Notes: generated from the letters alone by a model not told the origin. A stretch of DNA of 64,000 nt from Cytophagales bacterium (GCA_013298215.1 JAAFKE010000006.1:61884-125883); one strand, 5' to 3'; counted from the first letter of the stretch, positions 1 to 9,054 are shown. Program-made: numbers and translations.

Positions 1-522
1 CGAATGTTGGCCTACTCGAGCATTTCGCACGCTGGGTATCTGCTCATTGCGCTCACGTCGCTCACGGCAAAATCACAGAGTTCAATTTTATTTTATTCAT
101 TGGCCTACTCACTCTCTACCGTCAGCGCGTTTGGCGTGCTTATACTCGTGAGCCAACAACAGGCGAGCAACAACTACGATGCCTTCAACGGATTGGCCAA
201 AAAAAATCCATTTTTGGCATTCGTGCTGGCGGTTTCTATGCTGTCGTTGGCGGGCATACCACTCACCGCTGGCTTCATGGGCAAGCTGTTTGTGTTTACT
301 GATGCCGCCCAAAAAGGCACAATCTGGCTGCTCGTTGTGGCAATATTGGCCTCGGCCATTGGTATTTACTATTATTTCAGGGTGCTAATAGCCGCCTACT
401 TCAAAGAAGGAGACCTGGCCACCATCAGAATAGCCCCGTTCTACAAAGTCGTTTTGATAATTGTAACCACCCTTACCATCGTACTTGGGCTGTTTCCTGA
501 CTTAGTCCTCCAATTAGTTTAG
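1..522 (+). CDS. nuoN: NADH-quinone oxidoreductase subunit N, C-terminal part
   Basis: This is the last 173 codons of a proton-pumping antiporter-like membrane subunit of respiratory complex I; the 5' part lies outside the window. The frame is open from base 1 and the first visible Met is internal. The stretch LAYSSISHAGY near the start is the typical NuoN/proton-conducting membrane transporter motif that precedes a transmembrane helix, and about five hydrophobic helices follow (around residues 25-45, 70-95, 105-128 and 145-165). NuoN is normally the last gene of the nuo operon, which fits the non-related lipoprotein gene downstream. The assignment to NuoN rather than NuoL/NuoM rests on the motif and the C-terminal position and is fairly safe. 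Confidence 0.88.
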   Translation, partial: RMLAYSSISHAGYLLIALTSLTAKSQSSILFYSLAYSLSTVSAFGVLILVSQQQASNNYDAFNGLAKKNPFLAFVLAVSMLSLAGIPLTAGFMGKLFVFTDAAQKGTIWLLVVAILASAIGIYYYFRVLIAAYFKEGDLATIRIAPFYKVVLIIVTTLTIVLGLFPDLVLQLV

Positions 523-591
523 GACAATTTCAATACTATAAGTTGTGTTACTATGAATTTTAATATTTCTTTAATTTATTTTTAAGAAATA

Positions 592-623
592 CTTGCATAA
601 CCAGAAACAGCGCAATATCTTTG
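592..623 (+). promoter_or_regulatory. Bacteroidota-type promoter of the small lipoprotein gene
   Basis: A CTTG -33-like element (592-595) is followed after 20 nt by TATCTTTG (616-623), an exact match to the Bacteroidota -7 consensus TAnnTTTG. The element lies 31 nt upstream of the lipoprotein ATG. The preceding leader is very AT-rich. Confidence 0.6.
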
Positions 624-654
624 CAACGTCATTAAAATAAAAACTCCCAAGACA

Positions 655-831
655 ATGAAAAAAGTATTAGCAATTGCATTCGTATTCGGCATGGTAGCAT
701 TAACTTCATGCGGTGGCAAGAAAGCCGAAGAAACAACAACTGACACTACTGCCGTAGCTGCCCCAGACACTATGTCTATGGACACTACTGCCGTTGATAC
801 AGCTGCCGTTGATACAGCTGCTACTAAGTAA
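655..831 (+). CDS. small Thr/Asp-rich lipoprotein (58 aa)
   Basis: I do not recognise a named family. The product begins MKKVLAIAFVFGMVALTSC: a basic n-region, a hydrophobic stretch and a clear lipobox (LTSC), so it should be lipidated on Cys19 and anchored in a membrane. The rest is hydrophilic and low-complexity, with lysines just after the Cys and then repeated D-T-T, D-T-M and D-T-A triplets ending AATK. Five of these triplets match the D(S/T)(A/I/L/M/T/V) O-glycosylation sequon described in Bacteroides and Flavobacterium. It stands alone, with a strong promoter upstream and a symmetric hairpin terminator directly downstream, so it is probably a monocistronic, well expressed gene. The function is unknown. 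Confidence 0.75.
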   Translation: MKKVLAIAFVFGMVALTSCGGKKAEETTTDTTAVAAPDTMSMDTTAVDTAAVDTAATK

Positions 832-852
832 TCTTAGTTAGTACGTGCAAAT

Positions 853-884
853 AAAAAAAGCCCCACTCGCGTGGGGCTTTTTTT
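853..884. terminator. bidirectional rho-independent terminator
   Basis: A perfect hairpin has a GCCCCAC / GTGGGGC stem and a TCGC loop, flanked by seven A on the left and seven T on the right. It can therefore end the lipoprotein transcript (+) and the converging outer membrane protein transcript (-). Confidence 0.9.
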
Positions 885-928
885 GTGCATAGCAGCCAAG
901 ATTCGATTGGTCGACGTACCAAAAAATA

Positions 929-2125
929 CTACTTTTTGAGAACGTATTGCAACGACAACGACGGTGCGAAACTCAAGTTGAGACCCGCCGTAGCGCTGCG
1001 GGCGGTTGTACCGAGGTTCACACTGCTGGTGTGGGTGATGCCGCCGATACTGCCCTCAATTATAAAACGTTCGTCAATCAAATAAGCAACGCCAACCAAT
1101 GCACTCACCGAAAGCACGTTCGATTTGTCTAAAAAAGTTGTAGCTCCTGCCGCATTTTTGTACTCGATCTCCGACCGTGTGATGCCCGCTCCCACCGACA
1201 CAAAGGGTGTAAACTGGTTGGCCGATGAGTAATATTTCAAGCTCAGTCCAGTAGAGTAGCCGCGTTCGAGGTAATTGCCCGTCGAAGATGCCGTTATGGT
1301 TCTGCTTCGGTCCTTGCGGTCGCCGAATGAACCAGTAAAAGACAAGCTCAACACGGTGCGGTCGGCCACAAAATACCCCACAGAGGGCGTAATAAACCAG
1401 GCCGTTCGGTCGTCTCCGTCGCTCGAAATAGCACTGCCAGTGGGCGCACTGAGGTCGTTGTTGTTGCTTTGGCCGCCCACCGAAAAACCGCCACCCACCA
1501 CAACGCCCCCCCGCGACAGTTGCCCAGAGCTGCTTTTTTCGGTTACTGGTTTTGCACCAGCCCAGTAGGTCACGCCCACGCCCACAGTTCGGAAGGTAAC
1601 GGGCCAACTGCGCGAGGTAAGTTGGGCATCAATCGACCAGTTGGTTCCCACAAAATAAACAATACCCGCCTGAAATTGCGGAAAAACTTCATAGTTCGAC
1701 GCATCTACCGTGCGGGTGTCGGTGGCACTCGAGGTGGTAATTTTCTGGCTAAAACGGCTGAAACCTACCCCACCGCCCGCGTAGCCCCAAAGGCGGTATT
1801 TGCCAAAATAGTACCGGGCAAAAGCCGACGCGCCAATGGTATTATTGCCCAAACGGTTGATTTCTGCGTTGGATGCCTTATTTTTGGTATTCTCGGAAAT
1901 AGTGCCGTATGACAATGATCCGCCCACGGCCAGTTGGTCGCTGACAAAAAAGCCAGCCTGCGTGCCTACCGAAAAATTTGTGTTGCTGAGTGTGCCCGTT
2001 AGGTTATTAACATCGCGCTTGGTGGAATTGAGACCCAAATTGCCCGACAAAAAAGAGCGCGCAATCTGCGATTGGGCATTAAAACCCAAAAGTGCAATTA
2101 AAATGGCAATTGAAAACTTATTCAT
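929..2125 (-). CDS. outer membrane beta-barrel protein, tandem duplicated barrel
   Basis: The 398-aa protein has a signal peptide ending near residue 19 (FNAQSQ). Two consecutive porin-family (OmpW/OMP_b-brl-like) beta-barrel segments follow, roughly residues 20-190 and 225-398, joined by a Ser/Gly-rich linker. Both halves show the same order of features: an aromatic/Gly strand, a QAGFFVSDQ or SVGYFVADR type turn, a YYFG or KYYSS strand, and a VGVTYW or VGVAYLI strand. Each half looks like a complete small barrel, so this is either two barrels in one chain or one large barrel made by duplication. It ends in a hydrophobic strand with basic residues (LQYVLKK), as expected of BAM substrates. No substrate can be inferred. 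Confidence 0.8.
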   Translation of the reverse strand: MNKFSIAILIALLGFNAQSQIARSFLSGNLGLNSTKRDVNNLTGTLSNTNFSVGTQAGFFVSDQLAVGGSLSYGTISENTKNKASNAEINRLGNNTIGASAFARYYFGKYRLWGYAGGGVGFSRFSQKITTSSATDTRTVDASNYEVFPQFQAGIVYFVGTNWSIDAQLTSRSWPVTFRTVGVGVTYWAGAKPVTEKSSSGQLSRGGVVVGGGFSVGGQSNNNDLSAPTGSAISSDGDDRTAWFITPSVGYFVADRTVLSLSFTGSFGDRKDRSRTITASSTGNYLERGYSTGLSLKYYSSANQFTPFVSVGAGITRSEIEYKNAAGATTFLDKSNVLSVSALVGVAYLIDERFIIEGSIGGITHTSSVNLGTTARSATAGLNLSFAPSLSLQYVLKK

Positions 2126-2256
2126 AATTAGGTTGGTTTGATAAATGATCGAATCTCAATGAAATACACGCATCAAGACCATTTTGTTTACATTGTTTGA
2201 CTAATGTACGAACGAAAAGTGACTGATAGATTAACAAATAATAAAAAAAACGGTGA

Positions 2257-3150
2257 ATGATTTACTACTTAACTGCCTCGGTATACTACATTTTTTTGGT
2301 CCCCATTTCATTATTACCACTTTGGATGCTTTATAAAATATCGGACGGCCTGGCTTGGTTGCTGTATAGGGTTGTAAAATACCGAAAAAGAGTAATTGAG
2401 GAAGGAATGCGGCGGTCGTTTCCTGGCAAAACCGATGCCGAGATCCAAGCCGATACGTACCGTTTTTACCAGCACCTGTCCGATCTGCTGGTAGAAAGTA
2501 TCAAGAATTTTACCATCAAAAAAGAGGATGCCCTACCCCGCCTACACTGCAAAAACCCCGAACTAATCGACGCGTTTGCCAAACAGGGGCGCAGCATTAT
2601 CATTGCGGCGGGGCATTACAACAATTTTGAGTTTGTAGTTTACGCCATCAGTCAGCTCATTAAACACACACCCAGAGGGCTTTATATGCCACTGGCGAAC
2701 CGTTTCTTCGACCAAAAAATAGCGCAGAGCCGCAGTGCGTTGGGGTTTCAGCTGGTTCCGAAACAAAAATTGAAAAAATTCTTTGAGATCGATCCCTCCC
2801 AAAACCCCGTGGCCTTGTTGTTTGCCATGGACCAAGCACCCACCGACCCCGCAAAAGCCCACTGGATGATGTTCCTCAACCAAGAAACGGGCGTGCAGTT
2901 TGGCACCGAAAAATATGCCAAAACCTACGACTTACCAGTGGTTTATGGGCGCATACACAAAGAAAAAAGGGGCGTATATAGTTTTGAGTTTGAGCTCATT
3001 ACGGCCAACCCGCGCCAAGAACCTGCTGGCATGATTACCGAAAGAATGACGCGCCTGCTCGAGGCCGACATTGTGGCCAAACCCGCCTATTGGCTCTGGA
3101 GCCACCGCCGCTGGAAGCACGCACGCCCCCCGCAAATGGTGCTGAATTAG
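2257..3150 (+). CDS. LpxL/HtrB-like lipid A biosynthesis acyltransferase
   Basis: This lysophospholipid acyltransferase superfamily member (297 aa) probably adds a secondary acyl chain to lipid A at the inner membrane. A single N-terminal membrane segment lies at about residues 8-35. The catalytic H-x4-E motif is present as H120-YNNF-E125, and a second block (LYMPLANRFFDQKIAQSR) matches the substrate-binding region. The length agrees with Bacteroidota LpxL homologues. The ATG at 2257 is the only sensible start before the membrane segment. It stands alone and converges on the gene to its right. Confidence 0.88.
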   Translation: MIYYLTASVYYIFLVPISLLPLWMLYKISDGLAWLLYRVVKYRKRVIEEGMRRSFPGKTDAEIQADTYRFYQHLSDLLVESIKNFTIKKEDALPRLHCKNPELIDAFAKQGRSIIIAAGHYNNFEFVVYAISQLIKHTPRGLYMPLANRFFDQKIAQSRSALGFQLVPKQKLKKFFEIDPSQNPVALLFAMDQAPTDPAKAHWMMFLNQETGVQFGTEKYAKTYDLPVVYGRIHKEKRGVYSFEFELITANPRQEPAGMITERMTRLLEADIVAKPAYWLWSHRRWKHARPPQMVLN

Positions 3151-3163
3151 CGAGAATACGGCC

Positions 3164-3988
3164 TTATTTTAGTAACAATAAAAATTTTATGTTGCCGCTG
3201 TTCCACACTTTTCTAAACCCATTCTGGTTCAAAAACAACGCTGCCTCCGCCCCATTAACTTGGTATTCTTCGGGTATTTGGAGCGGCAAGCGGTGCGGAT
3301 AGTACCGCGTTTGGGTAGCCATATTCAACCAAAAATACTGAGGATCAGTTACTTCTGAATCTACAAAACCAATTTTTCGGTAGCCGCGTCCGTCCGACCA
3401 GTCGCGGTCGGCGTAGGTCATTAGGTCGTCGGGCTGGTGGTTTTTTATGAAATGCTGGATCAATTTATCGAGCCCACCCACCACCGTGTGGTGGCACTTA
3501 TTGGCAAAGCGCAGGAGCTCGAACGACCGATACGCCTGCCCGCCGCGCAGGCACCTACGCGCACCGCTGAAAGTGGCCACCGCCACCAGGTCGTCTTGCA
3601 GAAACAGTCCGTAGCGCACTTTGCCCAGCACCGACCCTTGGAGGTGGTTGGTTGCTAAAAAAAGATCGGCGGTTGCCTTGTCTATTCGGCGTACCCGTGT
3701 TTTGCGCCCGTGAATCCGTTTCGACTGCCCCAAGAGTGCCAAAATACGGGATTGAACAATGTCTCGGTGCCTTTGCCAACAGTCGCGGTGCAACCGAACG
3801 TGCAGTAGTTCGTCGGCTGGGGCTTGGCCGCTCGCCCCGTCCGAAACGAGGTGAACGGCCAACCGCTTTGCAGCCCACGTAACCACCAAACAGGTATCGG
3901 TCCTGTACAAGTGGGCGTTGGCAGACTGGTTTTGGGTTTCGAGCCAGGCCCACACGCCGGCTTCAAAGTCAGTCAATGCGAAGGGCAT
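3164..3988 (-). CDS. homologue of phage Vsr-like/homing endonuclease C-terminal module (GNAT/Mom-like)
   Basis: There is no functional name for this 274-aa protein, but its pattern matches the C-terminal half of phage and intron-associated endonucleases of the Vsr-like type. Shared elements are HRDCW...DIVQSRI (67-82), GRKTRVRRID (94-103), FLATNHLQGS (110-119), FELLRFANK (156-164), VVGGLDKLIQHF (169-180), TYADRDWSDG (191-200) and NGFRKVWNSGNIKF at the end (256-269). The middle part resembles the acetyltransferase-like fold of Mom proteins. The N-terminal 60 residues do not show the E-D-H nuclease signature and look divergent. It follows ricT after 18 bp on the same strand and may be cotranscribed. 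The role (nuclease, base modification or transferase) is open. Confidence 0.6.
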   Translation of the reverse strand: MPFALTDFEAGVWAWLETQNQSANAHLYRTDTCLVVTWAAKRLAVHLVSDGASGQAPADELLHVRLHRDCWQRHRDIVQSRILALLGQSKRIHGRKTRVRRIDKATADLFLATNHLQGSVLGKVRYGLFLQDDLVAVATFSGARRCLRGGQAYRSFELLRFANKCHHTVVGGLDKLIQHFIKNHQPDDLMTYADRDWSDGRGYRKIGFVDSEVTDPQYFWLNMATQTRYYPHRLPLQIPEEYQVNGAEAALFLNQNGFRKVWNSGNIKFLLLLK

Positions 3989-4006
3989 TTTACCGTTGTT
4001 TCAGAC

Positions 4007-5440
4007 CTAAACGGCTGGTTTGTCGCCACCACCGTCGGGGCGGGGCTTTCTATTTTTGTTCCAACGGTTGTTCTTTTTCTTGTTGTTAGCAACATTGCCC
4101 GTTGCGGCTTCTGGACTGGTGGTTGCAGCGCTGGGCACAGAGACACTAACCAACGGTTTGGGCTCAGACGCTGGGGCTGCCGCCGCCTGGGCCTTGGCAA
4201 CTGGCTGGTTGCGGTTGTTGCGCTGGTTGTCGTTGGTTTTTTTTGTAGCGTTGGGCTGGTTTGGGCGCGGTGCGGTGCTTTTGGCGTTGGCGGGTTGCTC
4301 GCGGTTTGCGGGGCGGTTGCTACCACTGCCTTTCTTATTATTGCGGTTTCGTTTGTCAAACCGATCCAAATCAGTGTTGGGTGCGTTGGCAACTTTGGGC
4401 TCTTTTACCAACACCACCTCCAATTCTTCCAACGAATCGGGCAGGATTCCTTGCTTATTCATGTCTAAAATCTCGCGCACGCGCACGGCGGGAATCGGGT
4501 GCCAATTGCTCATGTCCGACTCGTAGCCAAACCACAAAATTTTGCGAAAGATATCCGTTTTCAACAAAACAGCCTTTCCCTTGGCCGTTTTTAGGGGTTC
4601 GTCCACGGCAGGAATCTCGCGCAGGGCATCGACATACGTTTCGAGTTCGTAGTTTAGGCAGCATTTTAGCCGCCCACACTGCCCCGATAACTTGGTAGGA
4701 TTGAGCGACAGGTTCTGGTAGCGCGCCGCCGAGGTTGTTATGTTTTTAAAATCGGTGAGCCAAGTTGAGCAGCAAAGCTCGCGGCCGCAAGCCCCAATAC
4801 CTCCAATGCGGCCAGCCTCCTGGCGCAGGTTGATCTGCTTCATCTCGACCCGAATCTTGAACTCGGAAGCCAGTAATTTGATGAGCTCCCGAAAATCGAC
4901 GCGGTCTTCGGACGAGTAATAAAAAACTGCCTTGGTATTGTCAGACTGGTACTCAACGTCCGACACTTTCATATTTACCTTTTGCTGGCGCACGATCTCG
5001 CGCGTTCGGTACATCGTCGGCAGGTCTCGGGCAATGGCCTGGGTGTGTTTTTCGAGGTCTTTGTTGGTCGCTATTCGGTAGATACCCTTGAGTTCTTCGT
5101 TGTTTTTGATGTTTTTGCGTTGAATTTGCAAACGCACCAACTCGCCCTGCAACGACACCATGCCCACGTGCGACCCAGTAGGCATTTCTACGACCACAAA
5201 GTCGCCAGTCGTTAGGTTTATGTTGTTGGTGTTGCGGTAGTATTCTTTGCGCCCACCTTTAAACTTAACCTCCACCACGTCGAAACGCTCCGCCACCGGA
5301 ACGTCCATGTTAGAAAGCCAATCGAAGACGTTCATTTTGTTGCAGCCACCAGTGCCACAAGTACCGTTACTTTTGCAACCGGCCACTTCGCCCGCCACTG
5401 TGGTGCCGCAGCCGCCCGTTGTGCATGATTTACACGACAT
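4007..5440 (-). CDS. ricT: RicT/PSP1-domain iron-sulfur complex protein
   Basis: This is a PSP1 (YaaT/RicT) family protein of 477 aa. In Bacillus RicT works with RicA and RicF in an iron-sulfur complex affecting RNA maturation and phosphorelay; the Bacteroidota role is not known. A Cys-rich N-terminus (seven Cys in residues 3-33) precedes the PSP1 domain (about 45-285). That domain contains the diagnostic GACGRELCC (near 215) and GQCGRLKCCLNYE (near 253). From about residue 370 the chain is Asn/Pro/Lys/Ala-rich and likely disordered. It starts 11 bp after purD and is probably in the recQ-purD-ricT transcription unit. RicA and RicF are not present nearby. Confidence 0.88.
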   Translation of the reverse strand: MSCKSCTTGGCGTTVAGEVAGCKSNGTCGTGGCNKMNVFDWLSNMDVPVAERFDVVEVKFKGGRKEYYRNTNNINLTTGDFVVVEMPTGSHVGMVSLQGELVRLQIQRKNIKNNEELKGIYRIATNKDLEKHTQAIARDLPTMYRTREIVRQQKVNMKVSDVEYQSDNTKAVFYYSSEDRVDFRELIKLLASEFKIRVEMKQINLRQEAGRIGGIGACGRELCCSTWLTDFKNITTSAARYQNLSLNPTKLSGQCGRLKCCLNYELETYVDALREIPAVDEPLKTAKGKAVLLKTDIFRKILWFGYESDMSNWHPIPAVRVREILDMNKQGILPDSLEELEVVLVKEPKVANAPNTDLDRFDKRNRNNKKGSGSNRPANREQPANAKSTAPRPNQPNATKKTNDNQRNNRNQPVAKAQAAAAPASEPKPLVSVSVPSAATTSPEAATGNVANNKKKNNRWNKNRKPRPDGGGDKPAV

Positions 5441-5451
5441 AATTTTAGTTA

Positions 5452-6741
5452 TTAATCTTTCAGCCTGATTAAATCGAGGCCGATGTCTTTTCGATAATAT
5501 TTTCCCTTAAACTGCACAATTCCTGCCGCCTTTTGGGATTTTCTAATTGCATTTTCGAGCGAATTGGCCATGCCTGTCACGGCCACGACCCGTCCACCGT
5601 TGGTTAAAACGACGTTTTGTCCATTTAATTTTGTACCCGCATGAAAAGCCAGCACCTCGTCGAGCTTACCTAATTCTGTGATGGTGTCTCCTTTGGGGTA
5701 TTCGCCAGGATATCCTTTGGCCACCACCACGGTAGCAACGGCAGTTTGAGCCGACACACTCAGTTCTGCGTTGGCCAGGTTTTGGGTGGCCGCCGCTTGA
5801 AGCAACGCCACAAAATCTGACTGTATTCGGGGCAGCACCACCTCGGTTTCGGGGTCGCCCATTCGGCAATTGTACTCAATCACTTGGGGTTCGCCTTTTA
5901 CGTTCATCAAACCCACAAAAATAAAACCAACGTAAGCAATACCCTCGGCTTGCAGGCCCGCAAGGGTTGGTTTCACTACCTTTTCTTCTACTTTTTTGAG
6001 GAAAGCTGCGTCGGCAAATGCCACCGGCGATACCGCCCCCATGCCACCCGTGTTGGGGCCCAAATCGCCCTCACCGATTCGTTTGTAGTCTTTGGCTTCG
6101 GGCAGCATCTTGTAGCTAACGCCGTCGGTCAGCACAAAAACCGACAGCTCAATTCCCTTCAGAAACTGCTCTACCACCACCTTACTGCCCGCTTCGCCAA
6201 ATTTGTGGGCCACGAGCATATCGAGTAGCGTTTCTTTGGCCTGTTGGTGCGTTTCGGCAATAACCACGCCCTTTCCTGCGGCCAAGCCGTCGGCTTTGAG
6301 AACAACGGGCAGGGTATGGGCGCTTAAATAAGTAAACCCTTCGGCCATGGTTTGGGCGGTAAACGTGCGCGACGCCGCCGTTGGGATTCCGTACTTTTGC
6401 ATAAAAGTTTTGGAAAAATCCTTACTCCCCTCCAATTGTGCGCCCCTGGCATCGGGCCCCACCACCAGCACGTGTTGCAGGGCCGGCTTGGACTTAAAAA
6501 AATCGACGATGCCGTTCACCAGCGGCTCCTCGGGGCCAACCAACACCAGACCGATGTTGTGTTCAGAAACAGCCCGCTCAATGGCCTCAAAATCGTTGTA
6601 GGATATTGGTAAATTAATGCCAATGGCGGCCGTGCCAGCATTGCCTGGGGCCACGTAGAGTTTTTCGCAAAGGGGGCTTTGGGCTATCTTCCACGCAAAG
6701 GCGTGTTCGCGGCCACCCGACCCAAGTATTAATATGTGCAT
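5452..6741 (-). CDS. purD: phosphoribosylamine--glycine ligase (GAR synthetase)
   Basis: PurD catalyses ATP-dependent joining of glycine to 5-phosphoribosylamine, the second step of de novo purine synthesis, in the cytosol. The 429-aa length is normal. The N-terminus has the family signature ILGSGGREHAFAWK, and the central ATP-grasp domain contains VVLKADGLAAGKGVV and IEYNCRMGDPE (Mg/ATP and product binding). The C-terminal domain is complete. It lies 5 bp after recQ and 11 bp before ricT on the same strand. Confidence 0.97.
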   Translation of the reverse strand: MHILILGSGGREHAFAWKIAQSPLCEKLYVAPGNAGTAAIGINLPISYNDFEAIERAVSEHNIGLVLVGPEEPLVNGIVDFFKSKPALQHVLVVGPDARGAQLEGSKDFSKTFMQKYGIPTAASRTFTAQTMAEGFTYLSAHTLPVVLKADGLAAGKGVVIAETHQQAKETLLDMLVAHKFGEAGSKVVVEQFLKGIELSVFVLTDGVSYKMLPEAKDYKRIGEGDLGPNTGGMGAVSPVAFADAAFLKKVEEKVVKPTLAGLQAEGIAYVGFIFVGLMNVKGEPQVIEYNCRMGDPETEVVLPRIQSDFVALLQAAATQNLANAELSVSAQTAVATVVVAKGYPGEYPKGDTITELGKLDEVLAFHAGTKLNGQNVVLTNGGRVVAVTGMANSLENAIRKSQKAAGIVQFKGKYYRKDIGLDLIRLKD

Positions 6742-6746
6742 AAACG

Positions 6747-8957
6747 TTAGTTTGCTACCTCCGACAGGAACTTAATGCGCATCAAACGCAGCTCCTCCTC
6801 CGTAATGTCGTCGCCGTGGAAAGCCCCCATGGCCACGCCAATACTGTCGGTTTCGGTAGTCATAAAATAATCAAAAATATCATTTTGGCGGTCGCCGTCC
6901 ATGATCTGGTTAATGTAATAGTCTAAGTTCAGTTTTGTTCCCGAATAGCAAATGTGTTCAATCTCCTCGATGAGCTCGTCCATGGCCAAAGATTTGCATT
7001 CGGCTATTTCGTCCAAATCGACTTTCCGATCGATTTGCTGAATGATATAAATTTTTACTTTCGATTTATTAACCGCCGACTTAACGACCACGTCCTGCGC
7101 CGTTTCAATGTCGTTTTCTTTCACGTATTTGGTAATCGTATCCAAAAACGGGTGGCCAAACTTTTGTACTTTGCCCATTCCTACCCCGTTTATTTGCGCC
7201 ATTTCTTGGAGCGTGGTGGGGTAGGTTGTCGCCATTTCTTCGAGCGACGGATCCTGAAAGAGTACGTAAGGTGGGAGATTTTTTTCTTTCGCTAATTTTT
7301 TACGCAGCGCTTTGAGCAGTGCCAGCAGGGCTTCGTCGTAGGCTCCCGCCCCATTTGCGCCACCCACCGAGTCGTCATCGTCGGTTTTGTTGTCTTCGGC
7401 TACGTCGTAGTGGTGGTCGTTCGACATCGAGATTGGGTACGGATCGGCCATGTATTTTTCGCCTTTCTCGCTCATTTTCAGGATACCATAGTTTTCGGCA
7501 TCTTTAAACAAATAGCCAAAAACAGTCATGTGCCGCACCACCGTCTGCCAAAACTCAACTGTTTCGTTGTATGCCCTTCCTGCCCCAAAAACCGCCAGTT
7601 TGTCGTGCTCATAACTGGTCACGTATTGGTTGTCGGTGGCCGTTAGTAAATCGGCAATGTGTTCGCAATCAAAACGCTCTTCGGTTAGTTTAACGGCTTT
7701 AAGGGCCAAAACTGCCTCGTCTTGCACCTTAAATTTAGGGGTGGGTTTCAGGCAATTATCGCAAAAACCGCAGTCTTTATCGGAATATTCACCAAAATAA
7801 CTCAATAATTGTCGGCGGCGGCAGGCGCCCAAATTGGCGTAGGCCACCATCTCGTTGAGCAGGTGCTTGGCGTTGTCGCGCTCGGTTACGGTTTTATCTT
7901 TGTTAAACTTTTCTAATTTTACAATATCGTCGATGCTGTAAAACATAATACAGTTGCCTTCCAGACCGTCGCGCCCGCCCCGGCCTGTTTCTTGGTAGTA
8001 GCCCTCGAGCGATTTGGGTGCGTCATAATGGATCACAAAGCGAACATCGGGCTTGTCGATTCCCATTCCGAAGGCAATGGTGGCGCAAATCACGTCCGAC
8101 TCCTCGTTGAGGAAAGCATCCTGGTTGTGCATCCGCGTTTGCGCGTCTAAGCCTGCGTGGTAGGGCAATGCCTTAATGTCGTTCACGACCAAAAACTCGG
8201 CTACCTCCTCCACCGTTTTGCGGCTTAGGCAATAAATAATCCCCGATTTGCCCTTGTTGTGTTTTATGTACCGAATGAGCTGTTTTTTAACGTCGGTAAT
8301 ATTGTTTTTTGCGCGAATTTCGTAGTACAAATTTTTCCGATTAAACGACGACTTAAACAGCCGCGCGTCCTCCATTCGCAGGTTTTTAATGATGTCTTGC
8401 TGAACCTTGGGCGTGGCCGTGGCCGTGAGGGCAATAACGGGCAGCTCGCCGATGGCATCTATAATACCACGAATGCGCCGGTATTCTGGCCTAAAATCGT
8501 GTCCCCATTCCGAGATACAGTGCGCCTCGTCGATGGCCACGAAGGAGATTTTGGTGCGCTGCAAAAACTCTAAGTTCTCTTCCTTGGTGAGCGATTCTGG
8601 TGCAATATAGAGCAGGCGTAGCTCGCCGCTGAGTGCGTCTTTTTTTACCCGGTTAATCTCCCCTTTGCTCAACGTTGAGTTCAAAAATTGGGCATTGACT
8701 CCGAATGCGTTTAGCTGATCTACCTGGTTTTTCATCAGGGCAATGAGCGGCGAAATCACAATGGCCATGCCATCCAAAGAAATAGCGGGTAGTTGATAAC
8801 ACAGCGACTTGCCCGCGCCAGTGGGCATGATAACGAACGTGTCGTTGCCAGCCATCAAATTGTGAACAATGGCCTCCTGCTCGCCGCGATACTGGTTATA
8901 ACCAAAAACTTCCCTGAGTTTTTCTTTTAACGCCTGCTGAATGGATACTTCTACCAT
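6747..8957 (-). CDS. recQ: ATP-dependent DNA helicase RecQ
   Basis: This 736-aa 3'-5' superfamily 2 helicase for recombination and fork repair has Walker A PTGAGKS (near 45), the DEAH box in DEAHCISEWGHDF (near 142) and the arginine-finger motif ETGRGGRDG. An RQC zinc site follows with CRRRQ...CGFCDNC (near 385), then winged helix and an HRDC domain (about 555-615). About 120 residues follow HRDC, a common C-terminal extension in Bacteroidota RecQ. It is the first gene of the recQ-purD-ricT run and is divergent from kdsD. The ATG at 8957 directly precedes the conserved start of the helicase domain (FGYNQYRGEQ). Confidence 0.96.
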   Translation of the reverse strand: MVEVSIQQALKEKLREVFGYNQYRGEQEAIVHNLMAGNDTFVIMPTGAGKSLCYQLPAISLDGMAIVISPLIALMKNQVDQLNAFGVNAQFLNSTLSKGEINRVKKDALSGELRLLYIAPESLTKEENLEFLQRTKISFVAIDEAHCISEWGHDFRPEYRRIRGIIDAIGELPVIALTATATPKVQQDIIKNLRMEDARLFKSSFNRKNLYYEIRAKNNITDVKKQLIRYIKHNKGKSGIIYCLSRKTVEEVAEFLVVNDIKALPYHAGLDAQTRMHNQDAFLNEESDVICATIAFGMGIDKPDVRFVIHYDAPKSLEGYYQETGRGGRDGLEGNCIMFYSIDDIVKLEKFNKDKTVTERDNAKHLLNEMVAYANLGACRRRQLLSYFGEYSDKDCGFCDNCLKPTPKFKVQDEAVLALKAVKLTEERFDCEHIADLLTATDNQYVTSYEHDKLAVFGAGRAYNETVEFWQTVVRHMTVFGYLFKDAENYGILKMSEKGEKYMADPYPISMSNDHHYDVAEDNKTDDDDSVGGANGAGAYDEALLALLKALRKKLAKEKNLPPYVLFQDPSLEEMATTYPTTLQEMAQINGVGMGKVQKFGHPFLDTITKYVKENDIETAQDVVVKSAVNKSKVKIYIIQQIDRKVDLDEIAECKSLAMDELIEEIEHICYSGTKLNLDYYINQIMDGDRQNDIFDYFMTTETDSIGVAMGAFHGDDITEEELRLMRIKFLSEVAN

Positions 8958-9022
8958 AATGTAATGAATGAACGAAAACTGCGTTTCTCGGTTTAGTGGT
9001 TTTATAGGTAATGCGAACTACA

Positions 9023-9054
9023 TTCGCGCCATTGGGCGTTTTGACTTAACTTTG
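9023..9054 (+). promoter_or_regulatory. promoter of kdsD
   Basis: TAACTTTG at 9047-9054 is an exact -7 (TAnnTTTG) match, with TTCG at 9023-9026 as a 3-of-4 match to the -33 element and a 20-nt spacer. It ends 27 nt before the TTG start of kdsD in the 124-bp divergent region shared with recQ. Confidence 0.5.
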
